Assembly (NCBI GenBank): GCA_030123605.1
Contig: CP126123.1
Coordinates: 1,716,001 to 1,780,000 of the forward strand
Source of the DNA: Nitrospira sp.
GTDB taxonomy: Bacteria > Nitrospirota > Nitrospiria > Nitrospirales > Nitrospiraceae
Reading direction: 5' to 3'
DNA length: 64,000 nt
Both the position numbers and the translations under genes were made by a program. The notes beneath the pieces are model-generated. The model made no database searches. It had not been told where the DNA came from and saw only the letters and a list, made by a program, of their open reading frames with translations. This document shows positions 1 through 8,802 of this stretch, in pieces (position 1 is the first letter of the stretch; each line of letters opens with the position of its first letter).

Positions 1-37
1 CCTGTCCCAACCGAATGGGACCACCGAAAGTGAATAA
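1..37 (+). CDS. 3' tail of an upstream gene, possibly the ABC ATPase of the cluster (partial)
   Basis: From base 2 a frame reads LSQPNGTTESE and stops at TAA (35-37), 14 bases before the permease start. Gld-type ABC clusters normally have the ATP-binding subunit directly upstream of the permease, so this is plausibly its C-terminus. Eleven codons cannot identify the gene; the assignment rests on position only. Confidence 0.3.
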   Translation, partial: LSQPNGTTESE

Positions 38-51
38 CACTGACTGACACT

Positions 52-822
52 ATGGCACCTGTTCAAGCCCTCATCGCGAAGGAACTGCGCTCTTCTTTCG
101 TCTCGCCGATCGTCTACGTGGTCGGCGGAGTCTTTCTGCTGACCTTCGGGTTCCTGGCGTACCTCTATATCGTCTTCACCGGAGCTCAGGCCATCCAGTT
201 GATGCAGATGCAGGGCGGCATGGCGCAGATCAACCTGAACGACCTCGTCTTCCGCAACCTCTTTGCCAGCATGCGGTTCGTCCTGTTGCTGATTCTCCCC
301 ATCTTGACCATGCGCTTGCTGGCCGAGGAACGGAAGCTTCGCACCTTCGAATTTCTCATGACCGCCCCGATACGGACCACCGACATCATCGTCGGAAAAT
401 TCATGAGCGTCTATCTCGTGTTTCTCGGGATGCTCCTCGTGACCACCTTGGTCCCGCTCACCCTGGCGCTCTTCAGCGATTTCGACTGGTATCCGATCCT
501 CACAGGATATCTCGGTTTGGCCCTGCTCGGCGGGTTCTTTCTCGCCGTAGGTCTCTTCGCCTCATCCATCACGGAAAATCAAATCGTGGCCGCCTTCACC
601 AGCTTCGGCCTGCTCCTGATGTGCTGGCTCCTGGCCGGGCTCGGCGCGCTCCTGGGTGATACGCCGGCCGGTAATGTGGTGTCGTATTTATCGTTCATGG
701 AACACTTCGATCATTTGGTGCGCGGTCTGGTCGATACGAAAGACCTGGTGTATTACATCAGCGGAACCGTCCTGATGTTGTTCCTCGCCCACCGGATTGT
801 GGATTCGTCGCGATGGAAATGA
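52..822 (+). CDS. ABC-2 type transporter permease, GldF-like
   Basis: Membrane subunit of an ABC exporter in the inner membrane. The 256-residue protein starts with a short cytoplasmic stretch (MAPVQALIAKELRSSFVSP), typical of ABC-2 permeases, and has about six hydrophobic segments. The cytoplasmic motif AEERKLRTFEFLMTAPI (about residues 90-107) is a hallmark of the GldF/NosY-like branch, where it contacts the ATPase. No clear Shine-Dalgarno site precedes the ATG at 52. The end overlaps the next gene by 10 bases, which indicates an operon with the GldG-like and DUF4340 proteins. The transported substrate is unknown; the GldF name refers to family only and does not imply gliding. Confidence 0.85.
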   Translation: MAPVQALIAKELRSSFVSPIVYVVGGVFLLTFGFLAYLYIVFTGAQAIQLMQMQGGMAQINLNDLVFRNLFASMRFVLLLILPILTMRLLAEERKLRTFEFLMTAPIRTTDIIVGKFMSVYLVFLGMLLVTTLVPLTLALFSDFDWYPILTGYLGLALLGGFFLAVGLFASSITENQIVAAFTSFGLLLMCWLLAGLGALLGDTPAGNVVSYLSFMEHFDHLVRGLVDTKDLVYYISGTVLMLFLAHRIVDSSRWK

Positions 823-2342
823 ATCGCCACCCGATGCCCGTCGGAGCTGTCGGGGCCGGCTTGGCCGCGGCGGGATTGATCGCCTATTCTTTGGTGCCTG
901 AGAAACTCTGGCTCGTCACGCTCTTGGAAGGGGCGGCGCTGGCCTGTCTCATCTGGTTTCTTGTCACCCATTTCGATCGCCTGAAAAAACTTTCCGCACA
1001 ACGATCCACCCGCATGGGCGCGAACAGTGCCCTCATGGTGGCGCTCTTTGTCGCCATTTTGGCCATCGTCAATTTCCTCACCGCCCGCCATTCCGTCCGC
1101 TGGGATTTCTCGGAAAACCAGAACTACACGCTGGCGCCGGAAACCCATCGCGTGCTTCGCGGCTTGACCCGAGACGTCGCCGTCACCGTCTTCACCAGGG
1201 AGAAAGACCCGGGGTATCAAGCCTACAAGGAACGGTTCGATAGTTACCGACAGGCCAGCCCCAAACTGAGCGTCCAGTTCATCGATCCCGAACGCCAGCC
1301 GAAGGTGGCGCAGAATTACGGCATCACCAGGACCGACATCGCCATCTTCGAAAGCGGTCCGCAGTCGGTTCGCATCACATCGCCAGCTGAAGTGGAGATC
1401 ACGGGTGCCCTGCTCCGCGTCTCCAGGGACAGTAAGAAGCGGCTCGTGTTTTTGGAAGGCCACGGAGAACGGAGCCTGGAAGACAAAGACCGGGGCGGGC
1501 TCGCGATGACGAAAGAGGTGCTGCAAAAACAAGGCTACGACATCGGCACCGTCACCCTGCTCCGGGAATCCGCGGTGCCGGAGAACACCGACGTGCTGAT
1601 CATTGCCGGGCCGCGTCGCGCAGTGACCCAGGAAGAAAAGGAACGGATCCGGACCTATGTCGACAAGGGCGGACACCTCATGGTGCTGGTCGATCCGGAC
1701 ACGCAGGCCGATGTGGATGATCTGCTGGGCACGTGGGGGCTGGAATTGGGACGCGGCGTCCTGGTCGACCTGCAAGATCGGCTGGCGCAGGGTGATCTCA
1801 CCGCCCTCTTGGTCCGCACCTTTACGGACCATGAAATTACGCACGAACTGACCGCCGCCGTGTTGTTTCCCCTGGCCCGCCACTTGATCTTTCACGAGGA
1901 CAAGGGCAAAGACTGGGACTATGTGCCCCTCGCCCGCACCTCACCGCGCAGCTGGGCCGAGACCGATATCAAGGGACGTGTCGTGAGTTACAACGAAAAG
2001 GAAGACATCCAAGGCCCCTTGGCGTTGGCGGCAGCCTTGACTCCGAAACAGGCCTCCGAAGAAGGAAAACCCAGGCCCGCACTCATCATCGTCGGCAACT
2101 CCGCCTTTGCCAGCAACGGCTTCATTAATTTTCCCGGCAACAGTGATTTTTTTCAACGTTCGATCGGATGGCTCACGGAAGAGCGCGATCTCATTTCACT
2201 CACGCCCAAAGATCCGGCGGTCCGTCCCTTTGTACCCAACCCGCTGCAGGAACGCATCCTGCTCTATGTCCAAGTCATCTTCCTTCCGGCTATGACATTC
2301 CTCTCCGGCCTCCTGGTCTGGCGGAAACGGCGCCGCCTGTAA
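813..2342 (+). CDS. GldG-like ABC transporter auxiliary protein
   Basis: The 509-residue protein has two N-terminal membrane helices (about residues 10-50 and 70-90), a large extracytoplasmic domain and a C-terminal helix ending in a basic tail (WRKRRRL). The segment following the second helix (RWDFSENQNYTLAPETHRVLRGL) and the stretch LVFLEGHGERSLED match the GldG/uncharacterised ABC auxiliary family (DUF4350-like fold). It overlaps the permease by 10 bases and is followed 4 bases later by the DUF4340 gene, so the three are almost certainly co-transcribed and form one export complex. The substrate is unknown. Confidence 0.85.
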   Translation: MEMNRHPMPVGAVGAGLAAAGLIAYSLVPEKLWLVTLLEGAALACLIWFLVTHFDRLKKLSAQRSTRMGANSALMVALFVAILAIVNFLTARHSVRWDFSENQNYTLAPETHRVLRGLTRDVAVTVFTREKDPGYQAYKERFDSYRQASPKLSVQFIDPERQPKVAQNYGITRTDIAIFESGPQSVRITSPAEVEITGALLRVSRDSKKRLVFLEGHGERSLEDKDRGGLAMTKEVLQKQGYDIGTVTLLRESAVPENTDVLIIAGPRRAVTQEEKERIRTYVDKGGHLMVLVDPDTQADVDDLLGTWGLELGRGVLVDLQDRLAQGDLTALLVRTFTDHEITHELTAAVLFPLARHLIFHEDKGKDWDYVPLARTSPRSWAETDIKGRVVSYNEKEDIQGPLALAAALTPKQASEEGKPRPALIIVGNSAFASNGFINFPGNSDFFQRSIGWLTEERDLISLTPKDPAVRPFVPNPLQERILLYVQVIFLPAMTFLSGLLVWRKRRRL

Positions 2343-2346
2343 CGTC

Positions 2347-3723
2347 ATGACGCGCTACTGGCCGACGATGGTGCTGGCAGGCCTGTTCGCAGGGCTCGGA
2401 CTGTACCTCTATCTCGTCGAACTCCCGAAACAGCGGACCGAGGAAGCGACGACCGTCCAGGCTAAGCGAATTGTGTCGTTCCACGAGCCGGACATCACCA
2501 CGTTGACGGTCCGCAGTCAGTCCGGTGAAGTCGTCCTGACCCAGACAACAGGCCAGGCTTGGACCATCACGGCACCGATTCACACCGACGCCGATCAACG
2601 GCAGGTGCAGGCATTGTTCCGGGCCCTGTTCACGGGAAAGGTCTCGCGGCTCGTCGAAGAGCGGCCAGCTTCGTTGACTCCGTTCGGCCTCGATCGACCC
2701 TCCACGGTCATTACGCTGGGAACCGGCACCGGGCAAGAAACCCTGTCGATCGGCGATGCCGGCCCCCTATCCTCCACCCTCTATGTCTTGCGGGCCTCCG
2801 ATCAAGCCGTGCTCCTCACCGACCTGGCGCCGAAAGACTTTCTGAATAGGACCTTGCTGTCGTTGCGACGCAAGGAGGTCCTGCAGTTCAACCAACAGGA
2901 GGCGGAACGGCTTCGCCTCACCTACCCGACGACAGAGATCGTGCTCAATGCGCAGGAGGACAAGTCGAAAAAGAAATGGAAAATCCGCTATCCGATCGAA
3001 GCAGATGGAGACCGCACAGCCGTCCAGGCTCTGCTCTTCAGGTTGGAGGACCTGAAGGCGCTCGCCATCGTCGACCCCGGGCCTGAGCGAGATACGCTCG
3101 CCCAATCCCTGACCAAACCGAAAGTGAAAATCACCCTGCATGCCGCAGGCGTGGACCATGTGGTGCGGCTCTTTCAGCCGGACCCTGCCAGCGGCGAAGC
3201 CTATGCCCAAACGACGCCCGACGGTCCGATTTACAAAATCAGCCCCTCGGCGATCAAGGACCTGACCAAGGACCTGTTCGCAGTTCAGGATAAGCGCCTG
3301 CTCGGGGTGGATATCGGCGATATCGCCATGCTTTCGATCAAGACGAGGGACGAACAATACGTGCTCATTCACGATCAGAATGAATGGGTGCTCGAAGACC
3401 AGCCGACTGAGAAGGTCCGTCAGAACATCGCAGACTTGCTCGTCAGTCGCATCGCCAACCTCCCGGCGGAGGAACGTGTCCTCAAGCAAGCCGGCCCGCT
3501 GGCGCCCTATGGACTTGTGGCGCCCGTCGCCGAGTTCGTCGCCACAGGAAAGGATGGGCGCGTCGCCGGTCGTCTCGCACTGGGGAACCAGGTCGGCGGC
3601 CTGGTGTATGCCATCGGCCATCGCATTCCCGGCGTATTTCAGGTACGCCCCGACCTGCTGACTCAAATCCCCTCTCGCCCTGCCCTCCTGGGCCAGGGAC
3701 AGGAAACGGGCGGAACGTCCTGA
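2347..3723 (+). CDS. DUF4340 domain-containing membrane-anchored protein
   Basis: The 458-residue protein has one N-terminal membrane anchor (YWPTMVLAGLFAGLGLYLYLVE) followed by a soluble periplasmic region. That region contains repeated beta-rich units with the recurring pattern 'LTPFGLDRPSTVITLGTG' and 'LAPYGLVAPVAEFVATGKDG', which is the DUF4340 signature. DUF4340 genes commonly close GldF/GldG clusters, as here. Only 4 bases separate it from the upstream gene. The molecular function is not known; a periplasmic scaffold or substrate-capture role for the exporter is inference. Confidence 0.8.
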   Translation: MTRYWPTMVLAGLFAGLGLYLYLVELPKQRTEEATTVQAKRIVSFHEPDITTLTVRSQSGEVVLTQTTGQAWTITAPIHTDADQRQVQALFRALFTGKVSRLVEERPASLTPFGLDRPSTVITLGTGTGQETLSIGDAGPLSSTLYVLRASDQAVLLTDLAPKDFLNRTLLSLRRKEVLQFNQQEAERLRLTYPTTEIVLNAQEDKSKKKWKIRYPIEADGDRTAVQALLFRLEDLKALAIVDPGPERDTLAQSLTKPKVKITLHAAGVDHVVRLFQPDPASGEAYAQTTPDGPIYKISPSAIKDLTKDLFAVQDKRLLGVDIGDIAMLSIKTRDEQYVLIHDQNEWVLEDQPTEKVRQNIADLLVSRIANLPAEERVLKQAGPLAPYGLVAPVAEFVATGKDGRVAGRLALGNQVGGLVYAIGHRIPGVFQVRPDLLTQIPSRPALLGQGQETGGTS

Positions 3724-3807
3724 TCAAGAGGCACTCGGAGGTGTTTCCAGGCGAGGCGGGTTTATGCTACTGTGCGCGCATCGTCCACGATAAAGGAGGA
3801 TTTTTCA

Positions 3808-4224
3808 ATGACGTACACGCGTTCTCACGGTGCCTTGGTCCTGTCCTTTTCTCTGCTCCTGCTCAGCGCCTGTGCGACGGAAGAAGCGGTCACCGGCAGC
3901 GGTTCGACGCAGGCCGCGCCGGCAAGCTCTTCGATGAAAGCTACCGCCCCGGCTTACGACTCGCTTCAAGCCTGCATGGCACGTATCCCGTCCGGCGGTA
4001 CGGCCGGCACTCGCATGCTCGCCGAGGAAGGGTGTCAGCGGGACGAGAGGCTTCGCCAGTCTATCGCAGGAAACGCCACCACCAAGAGCGGAAACCGGGC
4101 GGCAGCCGGTGCGGTGGGCGACAGCCTCGATGCCTGCATGGGACGGATCCCGAACGATGCCTCAGCCGGACAACGGATGTTGGCCGAGGAAAGCTGCAAG
4201 CGCGACCAGGCTACTCAGCGCTGA
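3808..4224 (+). CDS. Small lipoprotein with two Cys-containing repeats
   Basis: The start is the ATG at 3808, preceded by a strong Shine-Dalgarno site (aaaggagga, 3793-3801). An in-frame ATG 36 bases upstream lacks one. The 138-residue product has a lipoprotein signal ending in the lipobox LLSAC. The mature part contains two copies of a unit of about 30 residues: DSLQACMARIPSGGTAGTRM then LAEEGCQRDE, and DSLDACMGRIPNDASAGQRM then LAEESCKRDQ. Each copy holds two cysteines, so a disulfide-stapled helical hairpin is likely (inference). No family is recognised. Confidence 0.8.
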   Translation: MTYTRSHGALVLSFSLLLLSACATEEAVTGSGSTQAAPASSSMKATAPAYDSLQACMARIPSGGTAGTRMLAEEGCQRDERLRQSIAGNATTKSGNRAAAGAVGDSLDACMGRIPNDASAGQRMLAEESCKRDQATQR

Positions 4225-4252
4225 CGAACCCCTCAGATCAATGCTTCAAACC

Positions 4253-4295
4253 GATGCGCCTCCGACGGGGCTCCGGCCTCCTTCGGAGGCGCATC
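4253..4295. terminator. Inverted repeat between convergent genes, likely bidirectional terminator
   Basis: A perfect 13-bp inverted repeat (gatgcgcctccga, 4253-4265; complement at 4283-4295) with a 17-base loop lies between the stop of the plus-strand lipoprotein and the convergent minus-strand gene. There is no long T tract. Confidence 0.55.
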
Positions 4296-4363
4296 CGGTC
4301 AGTCGATGTCCTGGCTGTCAATCTTTTCTTCCGCAAGCCCCGACCATACCGGAGCACTCTCTT

Positions 4364-4681
4364 CTACCGCGGTTCCGATTGCCGCACATCCGGCAAAGAG
4401 GGTTCCGAATTCCCAAGCTTGCTGATGTGGGAAATCTTATCGTTCGTATCGATTTCCACCGTGACCTGGTCTCCCCTGGCAAGGGGCTTCTCTTGAAGGA
4501 CGCGCGGATCCGACACCTGCAACGTCCACGATTGGCCGTCGCGCGTTTTGAAGGTCACGGTTTGCTGAGCGGAGTCGATCCGTTCAATCGTCGTTCCGAC
4601 GAAGTTGGCCGCGTGACCGACCGAGGCTCCTGCGATCCAGACAAGCACCGTGACGATCAACATGTATGAACGTGACTTCAT
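4364..4681 (-). CDS. Small exported protein, OB-fold/DUF1344-like
   Basis: The ATG at 4681 is chosen because aaaggaggg lies just upstream; a longer reading from 4714 has no such site. The 105-residue product has a Sec signal peptide (MKSRSYMLIVTVLVWIAGAS, cleavage near VGHA-AN). A short beta-rich domain follows, running from VGTTIERIDSAQQTVTFKT to LARGDQVTVEID. That pattern is seen in small periplasmic OB-like proteins (DUF1344/DUF5666 type). Function unknown. Confidence 0.75.
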   Translation of the reverse strand: MKSRSYMLIVTVLVWIAGASVGHAANFVGTTIERIDSAQQTVTFKTRDGQSWTLQVSDPRVLQEKPLARGDQVTVEIDTNDKISHISKLGNSEPSLPDVRQSEPR

Positions 4682-4765
4682 GGCACCCTCCTTTCGAGTT
4701 GTACCTATGTCCACCTCCCCTCGCTCGACAAGGCCTCTCGACGTCTGCGATCTGCGCCTGCCCCG

Positions 4766-6079
4766 TCACGCGGACGCGTGGACGCTCCGACTGAACCAGC
4801 TACCGGCCGATGCCAACACAAACAGAACGGTTCCAATGCCGATCACCCCGGCAGAGGACCCGAACGATTCCACAACCCACCCGAAAACACTCATCCCTAC
4901 CATCGACGTGGCCGTGGCGACAGCTGTGTACACCGCCATGACCCGCCCCACCATGCCGGATGGAACCGTTTCCTGAATGATGCCCCAGGCGATCGGCGTC
5001 CATGCGCCGAACCCGGTCCCGATGCAGACCGCGAGCAGGGACGCGACTCGAAAGTCTCTGGCCCACACCAAGGCGCAGACTGCAGCGCCTCCGAGCATCG
5101 CGGACGCGACAATGGCGAAGGCGCGACGGCGAAGACTCCAAGCGCTCAACCTGATTAAGGCCAGCGAGGTCAGAAACAACCCCACCCCCAACCACGACCA
5201 GAGATACCCGACTTCGACCGGCCCGAGCCCGAGTAGATTCCGTCCGAACACGGGGAACAGCGTCGTGAACGCCCCGGTGCCGAATGTGTACAGGGAAGCC
5301 ATCAGAATCAGGAGCAGCAGGTGACGGTGCGTGAGCAAGGCATAGCGAACCCCTTCGACCATATGGCGAATCATGTGCGTCGCCATGCCTTCGCCATGGG
5401 CAACGTCCACACCTTGCAATCGGATCGGTAAGAGGCACGCGGCCGAGACCAAATAGGTGACGGCATTCATACAGAGCACCTCTTGAGAACCGGAAAACGC
5501 AATACCGATCCCGCTCAAAGCCGGTCCGATGATGATGCCGAAGCTCGTCGTGCTCTGGAGCAGCGCATTCGCGGCGGTATATTGCGGCCGACGCACCATG
5601 AACGGCACGGCGGAGGACAGGGCAGGTACGAAGACGGCGGTGGCGATCCCGTAAAGGAACGTCAACACGTAGAGAGACTCCACGGTGAAGTTCTGAACCG
5701 ACACCCAACAGGGGATTAAGCCGATCAGCACGCCACGGGCGAGGTCGCTGCCGATCAAGAGGGCCTTCTTGGAAAGCCGGTCGACCATCACCCCGATGAA
5801 CGGACCGAGGACAATCGGAGGCAAGGTCTGCAACAGACCGATCACGGCGGTCTTCAGTGGAGATCCGGTGATCGCGTAGACGAACCACAACAGAGCCAGT
5901 TTACTGACCCCGTCGGCGACTTGCGAGAACACCTGACTCCACCACATCAAACTGAAATCCCGAGTGAGCAACCATCGGTGCGTCAGCTTTGAGGCATGGA
6001 CCGTACCGTCTGCGTAGCGGGTCTGCGCATCATGCAGTTCGATCAGAACAGCCTGCGTTGATGGCCTCCCACGTCTCAT
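4766..6079 (-). CDS. MFS transporter, MFS_3/EntS-like exporter
   Basis: An inner-membrane major facilitator with about twelve hydrophobic segments. The N-terminus carries the MFS_3-type entry motif RDFSLMWWSQVFSQVADGVSK, and the loop between helices 2 and 3 has GPFIGVMVDRLSKK, the classic MFS motif A region. A longer reading exists from a GTG at 6118; the ATG at 6079 is preferred, but the start is uncertain because no strong ribosome site is seen. The family includes enterobactin and macrolide exporters. The substrate cannot be read from sequence. It is paralogous to the next gene upstream on the same strand, so the two arose by tandem duplication. Confidence 0.85.
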   Translation of the reverse strand: MRRGRPSTQAVLIELHDAQTRYADGTVHASKLTHRWLLTRDFSLMWWSQVFSQVADGVSKLALLWFVYAITGSPLKTAVIGLLQTLPPIVLGPFIGVMVDRLSKKALLIGSDLARGVLIGLIPCWVSVQNFTVESLYVLTFLYGIATAVFVPALSSAVPFMVRRPQYTAANALLQSTTSFGIIIGPALSGIGIAFSGSQEVLCMNAVTYLVSAACLLPIRLQGVDVAHGEGMATHMIRHMVEGVRYALLTHRHLLLLILMASLYTFGTGAFTTLFPVFGRNLLGLGPVEVGYLWSWLGVGLFLTSLALIRLSAWSLRRRAFAIVASAMLGGAAVCALVWARDFRVASLLAVCIGTGFGAWTPIAWGIIQETVPSGMVGRVMAVYTAVATATSMVGMSVFGWVVESFGSSAGVIGIGTVLFVLASAGSWFSRSVHASA

Positions 6080-6172
6080 CCTTGGACTCGCATGCCTCGC
6101 ACCAATGATCACACCCACAATGGATACACCCTTTGAAAGGGAGCCGACTCACTTGAGGCTCGCCCCTCCGGT

Positions 6173-7435
6173 TTACGCCACCGCCGTATTCAAACCGATC
6201 GTTCGACGGGTACATTGCACGGCCACTCCCGCCGTCAATAACAATACTAGGCCCAATCCCACGAGGCTCGCCGCCGGTCCGACTGCGTCGGTCACCCAGC
6301 CGAATCCCATCATGCCGACCATCGCCGCTGCCATCGACCCCACGCTGAACGTCGTCAACACTCGGCCGATGAGGGGTTCCGGTGTCACTTCCTGCAGCAA
6401 GGCCCAGACGATCGGATTCAGCACCGCAGTACTCCCTCCGATGACAACGACGACGGCTGCCGCGACGAGCGGTGTTTCAAGGAAACTGAGGCTGCAGACC
6501 GCAATCCCTCCGACCGTCATTCCGCTCACCACGATGCGCAAACGGCCCTGCATGTCACAGTGCTGTTTCCAGGCCAACCAGGTCGAGACCGTCAACATCC
6601 CGACGCCCAGAGCCGACCACAGCCATCCCAATTGCACCGGTCCGACCTGAAGAAATTCCTTGGCATACACTGGCAGGATAAAGACGAATGCGCTGACCCC
6701 GAGATTGTACAACGACGAAACCACCACCAATGTCAGGACCATCGACTGGTGCCTGAACACGAACCGGAAACCGATGGACAGTTCTTTCCAGAAGGACGGA
6801 GACACCTGGGCCGGTTGCGCCTGAGAGACCATAAAGCGAATAGGCAAGAGACACAAGGCGGAGATCAAGAACGTCGCCGAATTGACGAACAACACATTCT
6901 CCGCATCGATCAACGCGATCATCACGCCGCTGATCGCAGGGCCCAAGAGCATACCGATGTTGTTGGTCCCTTGAATCAGCGCATTGGCGGACACCAATTC
7001 GGACGGCCGAACCAGGAGGGGCACGGCTGAGACTAGCGCTGGGCCGAATACCGTGGACACCACGGACGTCAGAAAAATCAGCGCATACAAACCTTCGATC
7101 GACAGCACGTCGGCCGCATACAGAGCCGGGATCATGAAGGTTAAGACCGCTCGAAGCAGATCCACCCATACCATCACCTGCTTCTTGTGCCACCGATCCA
7201 GATACACCCCGATCAGAGGTCCGAAGAGCAGCGGAGGAATCGTCTGCAACAGTCCCACGACGGTCATTTTCATCGCCGATCCGGTCAACCCATAGACGAA
7301 CCATAAGAGAGCGACCTTATTCAGCCCCTCACCAACCTGAGACGTCACCTGACCCCACCAGAGCAACCCGAAGTCTTTCGTTTTGATGAGACGCCACCCT
7401 CGACTGACCGTTCCGTCCGCTACATCGAGAGACAT
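6173..7435 (-). CDS. MFS transporter, MFS_3/EntS-like exporter (tandem paralogue)
   Basis: A membrane exporter of about 420 residues with the same entry motif (KDFGLLWWGQVTSQVGEGLNK) and motif A (GPLIGVYLDRWHKKQ) as its neighbour. Two adjacent ATGs occur at 7438 and 7435. The second is better spaced from the ribosome site (gaggaggg) immediately upstream. It lies 93 bases upstream of the second MFS gene on the same strand. The two proteins align end to end but have clearly diverged, so the duplication is not recent. Substrate unknown. Confidence 0.87.
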   Translation of the reverse strand: MSLDVADGTVSRGWRLIKTKDFGLLWWGQVTSQVGEGLNKVALLWFVYGLTGSAMKMTVVGLLQTIPPLLFGPLIGVYLDRWHKKQVMVWVDLLRAVLTFMIPALYAADVLSIEGLYALIFLTSVVSTVFGPALVSAVPLLVRPSELVSANALIQGTNNIGMLLGPAISGVMIALIDAENVLFVNSATFLISALCLLPIRFMVSQAQPAQVSPSFWKELSIGFRFVFRHQSMVLTLVVVSSLYNLGVSAFVFILPVYAKEFLQVGPVQLGWLWSALGVGMLTVSTWLAWKQHCDMQGRLRIVVSGMTVGGIAVCSLSFLETPLVAAAVVVVIGGSTAVLNPIVWALLQEVTPEPLIGRVLTTFSVGSMAAAMVGMMGFGWVTDAVGPAASLVGLGLVLLLTAGVAVQCTRRTIGLNTAVA

Positions 7436-7438
7436 CAT

Positions 7439-8802
7439 CCCTCCTCGCGTAATCCGAGCATGGCCTCAAGGCCAGCACTACGTTCCGGCGATCGAAGCAT
7501 ACCGACGATCTCTCTTCCATGATAACCATCGGTGAGGAGGGACAACACTGGGGAAACCCCTAGACACAGTCCGCAGACGGCATGTGCAAGGGGCCGCGTC
7601 CGACTCTACCAGGGCCTTGTCCAATGAGAGATTTTCATCATCCTGATAAGGTGATCGCAAGCGAAGGGGTGGAGATACTCAACCGAATGTGTGAATTTCG
7701 TCCCACACGCACAATACAAAAACAGGAACGGAGGACGACAGATGTATGTGAATGAATCATTCAACTGGCCGGCTTTTTTGGCAGATGCCTTCATCGACGC
7801 CGGCAGCACATCGGCCTCCCGGTTCTGCTGCCCCTCTCCTCTTCCGCATCGATGAGGGTTTTGTCTAAGCTTGCATATCGCGTTGCGCCCGATACGGTTT
7901 CACCTGAATAGCACCACGACGAAGAGTGACTCCCGCTGACTTACGACATACGATCGTGGAACAAATCCTCCGTCAACTTGCCTCCCGCTTCCAGACGGAA
8001 GAAGAGCTGCTGTATAGAGACATCCGAATCAAGGAGGATCGGGAGAAAAAACCGGTGAAAGAGGCATTGCTCAAGCGCGAAGCGATGACGGCAATACGGT
8101 TCGTCGCGAAATCGAGAGGTCATCAAGCGAGACGGGCAAACACAGTCGCAAAGGACCAACGCGTACTTGCGACAGTACGTCGAGGGACTAAGCGGCAAGC
8201 ACGCCCGCCGATGGGCTTGCCGCAGCGGCGACCCCGCGTGCAGCAGAAGCGTTCATCAATAATGCGGGCTACATCTCTTCGATCGGGCGTGCCGGGTTTA
8301 TCATCGTCTCCATCACATTGATCCTGGATGACGCGCGCATTCGGCGAATGGATTGTCGATAGGATCGACTTGGGCTGGCTGTTCCTCTTCGCTTGGCATA
8401 TCCTGCAACAGCATATCCGACATTGGCCGGTCGCCGCGATGTTGATGCTGTTCGCCCTGACGATCATTTATTATATGTGTTCCAATGTGGAGCATGACCG
8501 GCATTGAGCCACTCCGGGTCCGTCTCCGTCGTATCCTTGTGGGTAAAGATCTCGTTCGGATTAAAAGCGTATGTGGACCACGTTGAGACCTATAATGCCG
8601 GCTATGCATCCGCAGGCGGGGCATCGTTCTCATGTTGTGGCTCTCTTCGACCGGAGTCGTGATGGTGCTCAGGAGAGAGATCACCGCTCAGATCGAACAT
8701 GCGGCTGCCGCCTTTCGTTCCTTGCACGTGCCAAGCCCGCAAGCGGAACCGGTCAGCAAAGACTCATAGCAACAGTTCAGACGAAAGGGACGTGACGCCT
8801 CT
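7439..8802. other. Stretch without a confident gene; decayed coding DNA
   Basis: No frame gives a convincing full gene. Three fragments look like former coding sequence: a charged helical frame from about 7962 to 8120 (plus), a 59-codon frame 8328-8507 (plus) with two hydrophobic stretches (DLGWLFLFAWHIL, AAMLMLFALTIIYYM), and a frame from about 8600 to 8769 containing GIVLMLWLSSTGVVMVLRRE. Frame breaks separate them. One copy of the dispersed repeat lies at 8191-8270. Together this suggests eroded membrane-protein genes, but none can be named. Confidence 0.5.
8191..8270 (+). repeat. Dispersed intergenic repeat, copy 1
   Basis: Head agcggcaagcacgcccgccg, middle cttgccgcagcggcg, tail gcagcagaagcgttcatcaa followed by taatgcgggct. 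Head and tail modules recur in five other places in this window. Confidence 0.7.

Noticed and set aside
753-1895. Long minus-strand frame opposite the GldG-like gene
   Set aside because: High-GC antisense shadow; the plus-strand frame carries recognisable family motifs.
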